Shown here one piece after another: positions 10,497 through 21,439 of a DNA stretch of 64,000 nt (its first letter is position 1; the number at the start of each line of letters is the position of its first letter). The DNA lies in assembly GCA_012861695.1 (NCBI GenBank), contig JAAOOA010000010.1, positions 550,001 to 614,000 of the forward strand, written 5' to 3'. The position numbers were made by a program, and so were the translations under genes. The notes under the pieces were generated by a model. That model did not search any database and had not been told where the DNA came from. It saw only the letters and a list, made by a program, of their open reading frames with translations. The DNA comes from Trematomus loennbergii. Its lineage: Eukaryota > Chordata > Actinopteri > Perciformes > Nototheniidae.

Positions 10497-11575
10497 TGAC
10501 CTACCATATTACCTGCTAGAGTGCTGTTGCACCAGTCAGAGGAAACATTACCCAGATTAAATTTAGGGGAGGCACTGGTTAATTCGAAACAAGTGTATCC
10601 CCCTCTGCCTTTTCTTGGTGTAAAGGGTCCTGTTTTTGTACCATTATCAATCGGTGGGAAAAGGCTGGCTAAGGTTGTACAGTTTGATGGGCTAGCCATT
10701 TGGGTAAGTTTTAACATGCAGTTGTAACCCCAGATATCTGAAGGGAAGAGAGGAGCGGGGTCAGTTATCAAGTGGGGACGAGCGGTCGCACAAGCTAAAC
10801 AATCACCTACCATTTGTTCGTGAGCAGTCCCAGCAACCCATTTTAACCATAGATTATCATCAGTAAAACCCGTGGCCATTTGAATTATGTCTAGTGGTTC
10901 AATTTCGCCAACTTCGCTAGTACATTTATCTCCGCAGATGATTTTGGACATATATTGTATCCCGGCGGTAGTTGGGCGAGTTACTGCTGGTTTCGGAGTG
11001 ACAACTATTTTAAACAGACCTTGGGGTGACTTTCTTCCTGCGTGTGCTGCCAAAATATATAGACCTGCATCGCCAATCTCAACCCTTCTTAGGATAATTA
11101 AGACAGGGTTGCATCTTCCTATAGCACAGGGAGAGATAGGGTTCTTTCTAATGACTTTCATTCTACGTTTTAGTGACGCAACAATCCTTGCTGATTTGAA
11201 TTTAGGCGTATATCCCCAGTCTTTCGGACCAGAGTTAACTAGTACATAAGACCAGGATTCGCATTTACATCCTCGGGTGTGAGTATTGCATACTGTTGGG
11301 GTGAGGCAGACATATTTAGCGAAACCTGAGTATGATTTGTCAGAGTTGGAACATGGGGCGATTGCGCACAGATCTATGTCCACTATTCCGTCGCTACCTT
11401 CTTGGAGAGTGAAGGTTCTTTTTGGGGACATAAGGCTCGCTACTCTAGTCCCTCTTTTGGTCCTTACTATCTCTTCCTCTGGGGCGAGAGTTGGAGAAAG
11501 AACATCATTAGTTTTACAGACAATGAAAATTATCGTTACCATAATGGTAAGTAGGAGGCCCAGGCCTGCTACCAT
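10424..11575 (-). pseudogene. env: Retroviral env, surface (SU) part
   Basis: A 383-codon ORF with an N-terminal hydrophobic signal/leader at about 3-20 and a basic RTKR site at 38-41 that could be a leader cleavage point. A cysteine-rich region follows. Residues about 50-195 have the spacing of an immunoglobulin V-like fold: cysteines near 70 and 90, then an LIILRRVEIGDAGLY segment ending in DAGLY at 169-173. The C-terminal half has several CxxC-like pairs and three possible N-glycosylation sites. The ORF runs out of frame near 10480, and the true continuation is the overlapping 9567-10496 ORF. An Ig-like region in SU is an inference from motifs only. Confidence 0.7.
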
Positions 11576-11638
11576 TCTCCAGTGCCCTACATAATTATGC
11601 TGTTAGCTCCAATTCTTCTGGTATCTTTAAACCGTATA

Positions 11639-11908
11639 TTACCAATGGTCAATGCGATCGTACCTTGGTTTCCCAGAATACAAAACGTGCCCCCTGAGGG
11701 AGATTGAGACCCAGATATGCCAAAACCCTCTTGAGTACGAGGAGTATTTAAATATACATCTACCCTCGTCCAGATGTTGAGTAATGATAAAAGGGCCTAT
11801 TTGGAAAGTAAAACAGGAGTTACTCCCAACTTGGTTAGTGATTGATTTTAAGCGATAGGTTTGTAATGGTAAATGTGGGTCCCCACATATGTCAGTAGTC
11901 TGCCCCAA
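11639..11908 (-). pseudogene. Degenerate coding segment upstream of env
   Basis: An 89-codon ORF upstream of env. Its second half reads better in another frame, where GTFCILGNQGTIALTIGNIR continues almost to the env start region. The cysteines and beta-rich pattern suggest an additional envelope-type or V-like segment. I do not recognise it with certainty. Confidence 0.3.
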
Positions 11909-12059
11909 AAGAACCCTTCAACATTTCCTGGAACCTTTAACACATAGTTCTGTAGAATAAAAATAAACAAATCCCTTAAATTATGGGATAAATCAAAGTC
12001 CAAAGTTCCTCAAAAAATGGATTGTTAAAACAAAGTTCCACACCGGCTATATCAACCTG

Positions 12060-12405
12060 TTTTAGCGGGAAGTGGAGTTCCCTGTGCCGTCTTGGTTTGC
12101 CGTGTCTTTGTCCCCCCAGCCCGCTGACGGCGGCTTCTGGGCTGCCTGCTAGAGAGATGTCTTCTGGATTCTCCTCCTCCGGCCCGCTGATGGCGGCTTC
12201 CGGGTCGATGCTGGAGAGATGTCCCGATCCTCCTCCTCCGGCCCGCTGATGGCGGCTTCCGGGTCGATGCTGGAGAGATGTCTTCCCGATCCTCCTCCTC
12301 CGGTCCGCTGATGGCGCCTCCTGGGTCGACTGCTGGAGAGATGTCCCTATCCTCCTCCTCCGGCCCGCTGATGGCGGCTTCCGGGTCGATTGCCTTGATG
12401 AGGGC
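12060..12405 (-). repeat. Five-copy 60-bp tandem repeat at the pol-env junction
   Basis: Units of about 57-63 bp containing GGCCCGCTGATGGCGGCTTC and CTCCTCCTCC start near 12118, 12180, 12240, 12302 and 12362. On the minus strand the first units encode an acidic repeat (AISGPEEEDRDISP). Later units are out of phase because of length differences. Confidence 0.75.
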
Positions 12406-12725
12406 CAGATCTGTCCTTATGTCGTCTAGGGTCCTCGCAGGTATTTTCCCGACCGCACACTGGCTCCAGTGGTACCAGTTGTCTCCCTTTCCTTCTAGGC
12501 GGACGGCATGGGAGGTCCTTTGGGTCACTCGGTAGGGCCGGAAAACCTGGGGTTGAGTCACTTAGGCCTGATGACTTTCAGCCAGACGAACTCTGCTGTG
12601 TTGGCCTCGTGTTTCTCGGGTCCCTCTTTGGCGTCAGCAACCTGTGTGGAGAAGTCTCATACCAAGCCCTTAAGTTGCTGGAAATATGGTTTTGAACTCA
12701 TCTCTTCTACTTCTTTAGTGTTTAT
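12400..12725 (-). pseudogene. pol: ERV pol, C-terminal end of integrase
   Basis: One minus-strand frame with two internal stops reads SSKPYFQQLKGLV, then KHEANTAEFVWLKVIRPK, then SGPYRVTQRTSHAVRLEGKG and WYHWSQC. This is the C-terminal beta-barrel of a gamma/epsilon-type retroviral integrase, the DNA-binding domain after the catalytic core. The catalytic core, RNase H, reverse transcriptase, protease and gag are absent from this provirus. It is broken and cannot encode an enzyme. Confidence 0.65.
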
Positions 12726-12892
12726 TGGCGGTTGGCAAACCAACTTGTAGGTGCATTACCGCCACCAACTAGACTGGAGTGTGGACAAAAGACTATGCAG
12801 AAAACAATAAACAAAAGAAATAAAACAAAAGCGAACAAAAAAGAAACAAACAAACAAAACAAAACAAAACAAAAAAGAACCAAAACTAGATT
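12726..12892 (+). mobile_element. Retroposon 3' end with A-rich tail inside the ERV
   Basis: GGCGGTTGGCAAACCAAC and GGTGCATTACCGCCACC are followed by a roughly 85-bp A-rich tail (CAAAACAAAAC repeats). A related GGTGGCGGTATGCACC segment is at 19945. The insertion probably removed or displaced the rest of pol. Confidence 0.45.
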
Positions 12893-14476
12893 ATTTTAAA
12901 TGTATCAATTTCTCTTAAAAACGTAATAATCTCACATACATATTGCCTGATCTACATCCCCCCTTTTTCTGAAATAGAATGCCGTTAACGGTGTTCTCAT
13001 TTTCAGAAATATCGAGCCTTATATATCAGTTATTACTTATATATCATATGTCCAGCAGATGGAGCCAAACCTTAATTTACCATTAGTCTCTGTTAGTTTT
13101 GTGCCACACCCTATTGGCCACCAGATGGTAGCACCTGACCAGTTGCTCGCGGAAGCTTCCGGAAATTGGAACGCCTATATCATTTTTTTTTCAAAATCTC
13201 CTTCCATGATTGACCTCGTTTATATTATCTGACTATGTTGATATGTGTTCGTTTGTATTTATTTAAATATACTGGACAATTCTTGTCTTTACTCTTAACG
13301 TCCTTATTGTATTTATTTGAAAGCCCTGTCCTTAATTCTAAGTTTCCAGTGTGAAACAGTCCAAAATATTGTTACACTCCCTGTTCGCCACCAGAGGGCA
13401 GCAGCTGACCACGAATGAGCTTCCCCTCTCTGGTCTAGACTGTGCACACTTTATCTCAATTCAACTACTTCAGCTGTTTCCTTTCAATTATTACACAGAT
13501 TTGACGTAAAAAATCACACATAGTTTATTCCCTTATACAGACTTTGTACTATCTGAATTCTATCTCCGTGTACTACTTCAAGTATGTACTGTGTACAGAG
13601 TGGTGTTCTTAAATTATGTTTGCAGTTTTACACACATTTTATCCCCATACTGTCAGGCAGATTTGTATTGTGCGATGTATATTTCAACAGATAGCGTGAC
13701 TTCCTGAAGCAAGCTTCTACAACCCCCTTACGGCGATTGCGGCTTCAGGCAAGGAGTCGGAACCCAGTCAACAAAATCTCTTTATCGTCACGTTTAATGA
13801 GCCTGATTAACCCCACAGCAAGAGTTGTGATGAGATTCGGTTGTTCCAAATGGTTAGTTGGAGGTCACGTCTCTCTCCTCTCGTATCACCCACAATATAA
13901 CAATTCTAGCAATTTTCAAAGAGGGATTGCCCACTCGATTGTTATTCAATAGGAAGTTCTTTATAACAACCTTTTATCTACGAGACAACCGCATAGTCTG
14001 TACTTGACTTATGGGGACTTTAACCCATCTGTTTTGTACGCCCTCCTAGTCTTCATTAAAGCACTAACAAGCCAACCGTATTAATCAATCTTTACTTGAC
14101 TTACGGGGATTTTAACCCATCTGTTTTTTACGTACTTGCAGTCTTTCTTTTTAGTGAGTTAAGGCACGGGACTTAGCTACCCGCCTCTTACAAACACTTT
14201 GTGCCTTAGGTACAGGAATGCTCTACCTGACTCTAAGCACTTTCCCAACTAGAATATGTATTGTATTTCCTACCGTGACCAAGAACACTGAGAACGCCGC
14301 TGACAACTCTAAAATGTTGTAGTATAATCAATCACAGATTTTTGGTAGTCAAAACAGGTGTCTGCTCACCTTTTGTATATGGCCATGGTTTTAGTTGTCC
14401 GCGGTGTCTAAGTGTCCTCCCCTGGACTGAATTCCGTCCGCTGGCTGTCGGTGTTCCTTTCTAGAGATCAGCACTC
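12893..14476. other. Rearranged ERV 5' interior without coding capacity
   Basis: No recognisable gag, protease or reverse transcriptase. The stretch has two CTCF-like direct repeats (near 13090-13160 and 13375-13430). It also has a duplicated segment, each copy containing TTTAACCCATCTGTTTT (14001-14045 and 14090-14135). On the minus strand it sits where leader and gag should be. Confidence 0.5.
13386..13406 (+). promoter_or_regulatory. CTCF-like motif
   Basis: GCCACCAGAGGGCAGCAG is a close match to the vertebrate CTCF core. A weaker copy, GCCACCAGATGGTAGCA, is near 13118. Occupancy is unknown. Confidence 0.4.
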
Positions 14477-14495
14477 ATCACTTCGCAGGTCACCA
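14477..14495 (-). other. ERV primer-binding site (tRNA-Trp type, probable)
   Basis: Two bases inside the 5' LTR the minus strand reads TGGTGACCTGCGAAGTGAT. This resembles the tRNA-Trp complement except for an inserted base and mismatches in the middle. Confidence 0.5.
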
Positions 14496-14497
14496 TT

Positions 14498-15312
14498 TGT
14501 TGTAGCAAACACTGTTGGATGGTGGCTGAAAGCCCCCCTCCGCTACGCGCCGTTCGTTAGATGAGGCTGGTTATATTTAATAAAGAAAGGAATTCAAAAC
14601 ACCGGAATTAAAGGCTATAACAATAATCTGATTTTACTGGTAAACACAAAACATGTATACAAGTTTTACAGAGTACTCCGGACTTCAGGTTTCTACTGCG
14701 GTGCGATACAGGTATCGGGACCAGCCAGTCAGCAAACAAGAAGCATTTTACATACAGAAACAACAGTATTCATATCCATATTTTGGGGCGGAGATGGGTT
14801 GACTTCTTCCTTCCCATTTTACTCCGAAGCGAATCAGAGAGTCCGCGGGGAGGACCTGTGTGAGCTGCTCACTCCCCCAGGTGTTTTTACTGGTTGGATT
14901 CACTTCTGGTCGGGTCCAACACAGCGAATCAGAGTTCTGAGAAAAAGTATGTTTTCTTCTGAGATTCGGAAGTTCACAACGGCAGAGTCAATCTTATCTC
15001 TGCACCGATATTCACTCCCTTACTTTCCCATGGAATATTTCACACAAACTATTCTTTCCCAGACAACCAAACATTGTGCACAGATATAATGATGCCCAGA
15101 AAGAACCTTGAAAAGATATGTGTGTGTGTGCTGGTGGGAGGAGGTGTATGTGTGTGTAACAGGATCTCTGGGTCAGTGAGTTGTAAGTGAGAATACAATA
15201 TCTATATATGTGATTACTTAAAACAGTTCAAACAATACATGTTCACTAAAATACAATTCAAAATAATACATGTTTACTTCAATACAGTTTAGAACCATAT
15301 CTGTTTACTTCA
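14498..15312 (-). repeat. ERV 5' LTR
   Basis: 815-bp copy of the 8591-9374 LTR with the same TG...CA ends and the AGAC duplication at its outer edge. Confidence 0.85.
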
Positions 15313-15557
15313 AGACTTCAAACTAAGAGTAACATCTTAGTGAGACCAATAAAGAAATGATGTCTGCTCCAGTAAGCTGAGACATAAGTACCACAAAGAC
15401 TGGTTACCCTTAAAATAAGGGAGAAGAGAATACACTGAGAATGCATTCAGAATTACATACCAACACATAGAACACACCATTTTTATTTTTCATAGCTCCT
15501 TTATTATTTATTGGTAATTGTTTTTTGTTTCATACTAAAGCCAATTAGGGGCCTGTG
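15313..15557 (+). pseudogene. tma16 remnant and BEL 3' region after the ERV
   Basis: After the AGAC duplication the tma16 frame continues for about eight codons to a stop, followed by AATAAA at about 15349. Sequence just before the LTR (TTAGGGGCC) may be the BEL polypurine tract. The exact junction of tma16 3' UTR and BEL is not visible. Confidence 0.45.
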
Positions 15558-15840
15558 TGTAGGAGCCCTTTTATGGGTGTTGTTGGTGTCTCAGTTTATT
15601 TAATTTATATGTATAGTGCAATATTATTTTTGAACACTTGGTGGCAGGGTTTAGCTGCACCGGGTGTATAAAAGGGGTCATAGGTGACAGGAGAGGACGA
15701 GGACACAGGAGGAAGAGCATACAGCTTCTACCAGCCCGGCAGATGCTCATACCACAACCTTTTGACACTGTATACTTAAACCTTGGTATGTGAAGCAATA
15801 AACATCATTCTAGACCGGAACTTCATCTGTTTGTGCAACA
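15558..15840 (+). repeat. BEL/Pao LTR, 3' copy
   Basis: Runs from TGTAGGAGCC to GTGCAACA. It contains a TATA box (GTGTATAAAAGGGG) and AATAAA at about 15797. The first 166 bp match 2015-2180. The right edge overlaps the start of the next inverted repeat, so the last few bases are uncertain. Confidence 0.65.
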
Positions 15841-18267
15841 CACTCTCACTCCCTAAGCGTCCAGGAGCGACGCTTGGTCAGGGTCCCGTGGCGTCCAGTT
15901 GTGACGCGCCGAGGCTCCTTCAGCTTCATAAACGACGCAAAGAGCTTTCAACTGATTGCAATGTATTCCCATCGGCGGCGGTATTTGACGCTTAGGAAGC
16001 ACGGCATTCGTTTGTGTCGGAGGCTGTTAAAGGCAATGTGAGCGTCCATTCCCATTGGATAACGGAGAATTGTACACCCGGAAGTAAGTATTCCCCTTAC
16101 TGTCGATTGATTTGACAGTGATACTACTCATCAACTCAAAAACACCAGATTATCCTTGTTAATTAAACGACATTGATAGGTTTTAGTGTGTGTACAATGC
16201 TTTTGTCACGTTTTCCCCTTCAATTCTGAGAAACAAGTCGTTTTCTATGAGTTTTGGATGGCCGAAGACATTACATTACCCACAATCCTCTGTAGCAACC
16301 ATAGACTGTATAACAATTAAATAATACATTATTCCGAGTGTGCTTGCTTTTCTCTTTGAAAGTCATCACATAACGGCATTGTAATACACGTTTCGGCTGC
16401 ATTAAATATGACATATCTGCCGTAGTTAACTCTATTTATAGAGCCCTGATGACAAGACTTCTAGACAAACAGGAACTGCCGCCAAAACTGAAAACTTGAC
16501 GTGGATCTTAAATATATAAGCAATTAAACAACATCTTACATTTCTTTTCACACAATACGTCTCCTTGCAGTATCAACACTAATTCGGCTGACTTTTATAT
16601 TTGATCCAATTGGTAGATAGGCTGTATTTACGCCATAACGGTGCACAGCTGATAGAAAGGGACACCTACTGGTTAAAGCACGTTATTGCATTTTATAATT
16701 TTTTATTAGATATTAATAGGAGGATGTGCAAAACAGACAAACTAATAAGGCTTTATTTAAACATTAAAGAATACTTTAGGTTAAGGTCTTCTTTTGAATA
16801 AGAAAAAAGCTTTGGGGTATAGAAGATGAATATGGAGGGATGAAACCCTCTTTGATGGTCACACATGCAGAGCACACAGCACACACAGTGACATTTGTAT
16901 CTACAGATAAATATTAAGCCTGACAAAGTACTTAACGTCTAATATATTGCTTTCCTGCAATGTTAACTATGTTTAAGCACTTATTTTAACTGATATTATA
17001 CATATGTATTATACTCTTATAAGATGTATGTAGATAGTATAAGAAATGTGCAGAATATGACAATGTAATGGTGGAGGTACACACATATTGATAGATGTCT
17101 TGTAATGCACTGTTGAGGAACCTGCGACCCAAGTTTTTCATTCATTGCATAACTACACCGTAGTTGTGTATAATATGATATGTCAATAAACCTTAGAAAA
17201 TCTTGAAATCTTGAAAGGGATGTGCAAAATAGTCATTATATACAGTCTTTAATGTCAATAAACCTTAGAAAATCTTGAAATCTTGAATGGGATGTGCAAA
17301 ATAGTCATTATATACAGTCTTTAATTAACTATTAGTAGAGAATAACGACGAGTAAAGAATATACTTTAGGGATCCTATTAATATCTAATAATAAAATTAT
17401 AAAATGCAATAACGTGCTTTAACCAGTAGGTGTCCCTTTCTATCAGCTGTGCACCGTTATGGCGTAAATACAGCCTATCTACCAATTGGATCAAATATAA
17501 AAGTCAGCCGAATTAGTGTTGATACTGCAAGGAGACGTATTGTGTGAAAAGAAATGTAAGATGTTGTTTAATTGCTTATATATTTAAGATCCACGTCAAG
17601 TTTTCAGTTTTGGCGGCAGTTCCTGTTTGTCTAGAAGTCTTGTCATCAGGGCTCTATAAATAGAGTTAACTACGGCAGATATGTCATATTTAATGCAGCC
17701 GAAACGTGTATTACAATGCCGTTATGTGATGACTTTCAAAGAGAAAAGCAAGCACACTCGGAATAATGTATTATTTAATTGTTTTATACAGTCTATGGTT
17801 GCTACAGAGGATTGTGGGTAATGTATGTCTTCGGCCATCCAAAACTCATAGAAAACGACTTGTTTCTCAGAATTGAAGGGGAAAACGTGACAAAAGCATT
17901 GTACACACACTAAAACCTATCAATGTCGTTTAATTAACAAGGATAATCTGGTGTTTTTGAGTTGATGAGTAGTGGAGATATCACTGTCAAATCAATCGAC
18001 AGTAAGGGAATACTTACTTCCGGGTGTACAATTCTCCGTTATCCAATGGGAATGGACGCTCACATTGCCTTTAACAGCCTCCGACACAAACGAATGCCGT
18101 GCTTCCCTAAGCGTCAAATACCGACGCCGATGGGAATACATTGCAATCAGTTGAAAGCTCTTTGCGTCCGTTTATGAAGCTGAAGGAGCCTCGGTGCGTC
18201 ACAACTGGACGCCACGGGACCCTGACCAAGCGTCGCTCCTGGACGCTTAGGAGTGAGAGTGTGTTGC
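15835..18267. mobile_element. 2.4-kb foldback element with about 1-kb inverted arms
   Basis: The left arm (from GCAACACACTCTCACTCC) and right arm (ending GGAGTGAGAGTGTGTTGC) are reverse complements over roughly 15835-16780 and 17385-18267. Examples are 15853-15900 with 18195-18250, and 16633-16690 with 17400-17465. The spacer is AT-rich and holds a tandem duplication of a 77-bp unit (about 17185-17330). Small ORFs inside are mirrored in both arms and are not genes. Parts of the core recur at 46140-47770, 57285-57800 and 63848-64000. Confidence 0.8.
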
Positions 18268-18566
18268 TGTAGGGTTGTGCTATGTGACAAAAGTGCAAAT
18301 TTTAAAGTGGCCTTTTACTGTGAGCAGCCTAAGGCACACCTGTGCAGTAATCATGCTGTCTGATCAGCATGTTGAACACCTGTGAGGTGGATGGATTATC
18401 TCATCAAAGTAGAAGTGCTCACTAACACAGATTAAGACACATTTGTGAACAATTGAGAGAAATAGGCCTTTTGTGTTCATAGAAAAGTCTCAGTTCTTTG
18501 ATTTCAGCTCATGAACAATGCGAGCAAAAACAAAAGTGTTGCTTTTATATTTTTGTTCAGTGTAAT
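18268..18566 (-). mobile_element. Tc1/mariner-like fragment
   Basis: The segment contains GGCACACCTGTGCAGTAATC and GAGGTGGATGGATTATCTC, and ends TATATTTTTGTTCAGTGTA. These are landmarks of a common fish Tc1-like non-autonomous element, here in reverse orientation and without transposase. Confidence 0.6.
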
Positions 18567-18584
18567 TATTGATGCATTAAAGTG

Positions 18585-18790
18585 TATACTGCAGGGTAGC
18601 TTGTGAATTTATTCCAGGTGTAACGTAAGTCTTATTTAAGTGTAGTGGACTAAAAGTACATGATTTACCTCTCAATTTTCCTTTTTTGCAACTAGCATAA
18701 AACGGAAATACTCAAGTAAAGTACAAGTATCTCAAAATTGTACTTAAGTACATTACTTGAGTGAATAAACTTATTTACCTCCCACCTCTG
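18585..18790 (-). repeat. Fragment of the CAGAGGTGGGAAG repeat family
   Basis: It ends CCCACCTCTG and contains stretches such as CTCAAGTAAAGTACAAGTA. It is the reverse of repeats at 37168 and 40674. Confidence 0.6.
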
Positions 18791-18814
18791 AAAACTGAGT
18801 GTGTCCCTGTGCAG

Positions 18815-18922
18815 CGTCTCCTCAGCTCTCTCAGCCTGCATGCTGTGGGCTCCATCCAGGTGATGAGTGACAGTTCCACGCCTCAGACTGCTTTCGTCCC
18901 CATTCGTCACCTGGAGACCTAG
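18815..18922 (+). CDS. Candidate terminal exon of an unidentified host gene
   Basis: After a pyrimidine-rich acceptor (GTGTCCCTGTGCAG) 35 codons are open to a TAG at 18920. The peptide reads RLLSSLSLHAVGSIQVMSDS and ends FVPIRHLET. Codon use is GC-rich compared with the surrounding repeats, which supports a real exon. No upstream exon can be joined within the window and no clear AATAAA follows. The gene is not recognised, and it could be an exonic fragment moved by a transposon. Confidence 0.35.
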   Translation, partial: RLLSSLSLHAVGSIQVMSDSSTPQTAFVPIRHLET

Positions 18923-19731
18923 AGGTTAAGTCTCCCATTAATACTTTAATACTTTAATTACAGTTATTTCATGTGTCAAAATAAGTCATAAGAACCAGAT
19001 TTGTAGGTGTACTGTGCAGGAATGTGTTTGTGTGTGTGTGTGGCTTAACCCCACCCTGTGTTAGACTGACACACAGACCTGCAGTTCTTAATACATCAAT
19101 GACATAGACATACATACAGACAGACAGGGTGTAGTCAATCTGGAATGCAAGTCACACACAGTCACATTGTTGAAAATCTCCTCTTTACCTGGATCACCAG
19201 GCTATCAATCAAGTATAGACCACTCCCCTACCCAAGCCTTTATAACCCTGCCCTCTAAGGCCTGTATAATATAATGTTAAACAGCTTATTGATCCAGTGT
19301 ATTAATGTGCCCACCACCTGTTCAGTAAACCAAACCGCCATCAACTATTGTCTTCACAAATGTTTTAATAAAGCAAATGATGTGTTTCCTTCTTTGTTCG
19401 TTCCAAAAAGGTCCTCTGTTACTTTGAGGGCTGCTTTTTTATATTTACCCAGAAGACATTAGCAACATACATTAATGACTGTGTAAATGTACATGACACA
19501 TCTGTGTGTAATTTAGACAGGGATCTATTCTTCTTGTATAGATGTGTTTGTCTTAAATCACATGCACATTTATTTTATTTTTATTGTTTGCAATGTACAT
19601 GATTATATTCTGTATTTATTTGCATATGTATCACTTAATTTGAATGAAAGCATTCCTTTTCCTCTGCACTTTTCGTGTTGAATTTGCTGGTCCTTATAAT
19701 GATGACACAGTGACATTGTGTGTAACAATAG
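18923..19731. other. No gene seen
   Basis: Low-complexity and AT-rich sequence with a short TG tract near 19030 and TATA/ACAG repeats near 19110. No border or ORF supported. Confidence 0.4.
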
Positions 19732-20129
19732 GCGCGTTCACACCAAGTACTTTTCCCACAATAGTTCATGAGAACTTTAGTTCATGAGAGCTCTTTTAGT
19801 TCTGATGAACTAAAGCAGATCGCGTTCACACCAAAATGAGTTCCTGGGGGTGGATTAGGCAAATGAACCGCTGACGTCACTTCTTCTTCTTCTGCTTTGG
19901 GTTTACTGGCAGGCCGCAAACAACTTCACGGCGAGTACAGGAGGTGGCGGTATGCACCTTAAAGTTGCAATCCGCCAAAAGATCGAGAGAAAAAGAAGAA
20001 GAAAAACCTCCCACGTATACTGCCACGCCCACCTGCTGTATGTTTACCTTCCGACCTCAGACATGAGCTTCGTCTGAGTTATTTAAGCAAACACAAATAC
20101 AGATCGTCGACCAGTCAAATGCAATAGCA

Positions 20130-20216
20130 ATGCTGATTCGGAAGCGAAGGCGGTTAAGAAGGATTGACAAAAGGATTGGACGACGACATGCACGCGCTAC
20201 GCTACGTGTGAAATGA
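20130..20216 (+). CDS. 28-aa highly basic micro-ORF (uncertain)
   Basis: ATG at 20130 to TGA at 20214 encodes MLIRKRRRLRRIDKRIGRRH plus eight residues, over 40% Arg/Lys. AATAAA follows immediately. It could be the first coding exon of the outer element or chance; no homologue is recognised. Confidence 0.2.
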   Translation: MLIRKRRRLRRIDKRIGRRHARATLRVK

Positions 20217-21261
20217 ATAAACTGTGCCAGGTGTTTGTATGCACACTAAATAGGCTCAGCAGCTAACACACCTTTATTATATATCCTCCTGAGAGCAACT
20301 GCATCCGTCTGCCATGAACCCTACAGAAACCTACGTGTTAGTTGTGGCCCATAGTGGCCTCCATTTGTGTCGTGTAAAATGGGGGAAAGTTAGCAAATCC
20401 CCTTTTGTCATGTCATGTTCATAAAAACATTTAGTTTTAGGTCAAATAATTATTACACTGCTCTGAAACTCACTACACTAACTCCTAAGATGTTCCCTTA
20501 CTATAATTAATTAAAAATATTGAACTCACAACACTGGTAATAACAAACTGAACCATTTCTCTTTCTATAAATAAATAGTGCTTGTGTTGGACGCCATTTT
20601 GAAATACAATGAAATTATCTTTTTGAAAGCCACAATAAATAAAGCTTCGCCAGTTTATAACCGATGAAACATGATGGTATCAGAATAATCACTTACATGT
20701 GATGCATAGGAAGCTACACAGGTCACTGTAAAGATAAAGTGTCAGAGGAGAAATAAGCAAGCTTAGTTACATGAAATGTAATGAAAAATGTAAGATACAG
20801 GCTCCGTTTAATCGCCATGTAGGTTCTCTTTTATTGCACACTCAAGACAATATCAATAAAAGCATCATGCTGTCCCAGGTGTGTCGTATGCATGTTAACA
20901 ACAAGTTAACATTTTCAATATCAAATAAAGTGTCAGTAGTATCAAAACATATATATACAGGGTGCGTACGGGTGCTGGAAATCCTTGAAAATGCTTGAAA
21001 TTGTACGAGGTGTTTTCAAGGTTTGAAAAGTGCTTGAATTTTTGGAATGGTGCTTGAATTTGGGATAAAGTGCTTGAAATTGTAAATGCTTTACTTCGCT
21101 TTTTAGATTAAAAGAAAATAAAGAAGTCGGAGCGCGCTTAATTGCTTCGCTTTTACATAAAACAGCTCCGCTCCGGCCTTCCCGCGCAATGCGCGTGACC
21201 GGCAAGTGTTTTTGTTACGTGTGTGACCTGGGCATTCTGATGAGAGTGATAGATGACAGTA

Positions 21262-21430
21262 TGCCAGGAGGTTGCCGTTTCAACGAGCGTTGGCTAGCAG
21301 AAGACAAATACAAGCCATGGCTAAGACGAGGGTCAAGCAAAGCCCAAGAGTAGCCTCCTGCAAAGTGTGCAACAATAACGATGCGAGAGTCTGCGCTGAC
21401 GAGCCACACACCACACGAAAGGTACGCCAT
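21262..21430 (+). pseudogene. hAT transposase N-terminal fragment (zinc-finger region)
   Basis: From the ATG near 21262 the frame reads CRFNERWLAEDKYKPWLRRG. A shift then leads to VASCKVCNN. This is the N-terminal zinc-binding region typical of some fish hAT transposases. The catalytic core is absent. Confidence 0.45.
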
Positions 21431-21439
21431 AGTAGAGCA

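Larger units (their letters stand above)
8591..15312 (-). mobile_element. Endogenous retrovirus, minus orientation, 6.7 kb, gag and most of pol missing
   Basis: Two LTRs (8591-9374 and 14498-15312) enclose a minus-strand interior with a PBS, the end of pol, a broken env and a polypurine tract. A 4-bp duplication AGAC abuts both ends (8587-8590 and 15313-15316). The LTRs differ by about ten substitutions by eye plus a 31-bp deletion between short CTTTCCCA repeats, which suggests a fairly recent insertion. The related solo LTR at 57809-58720 is more diverged. Confidence 0.85.

Noticed and set aside
12052..12249. Plus-strand ORFs over the ERV minisatellite
   Set aside because: Antisense to the integrase tail and generated by the tandem repeat.
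16601..16801. 66-codon ORF in the foldback arm
   Set aside because: AT-rich, mirrored in the other arm, no family resemblance.
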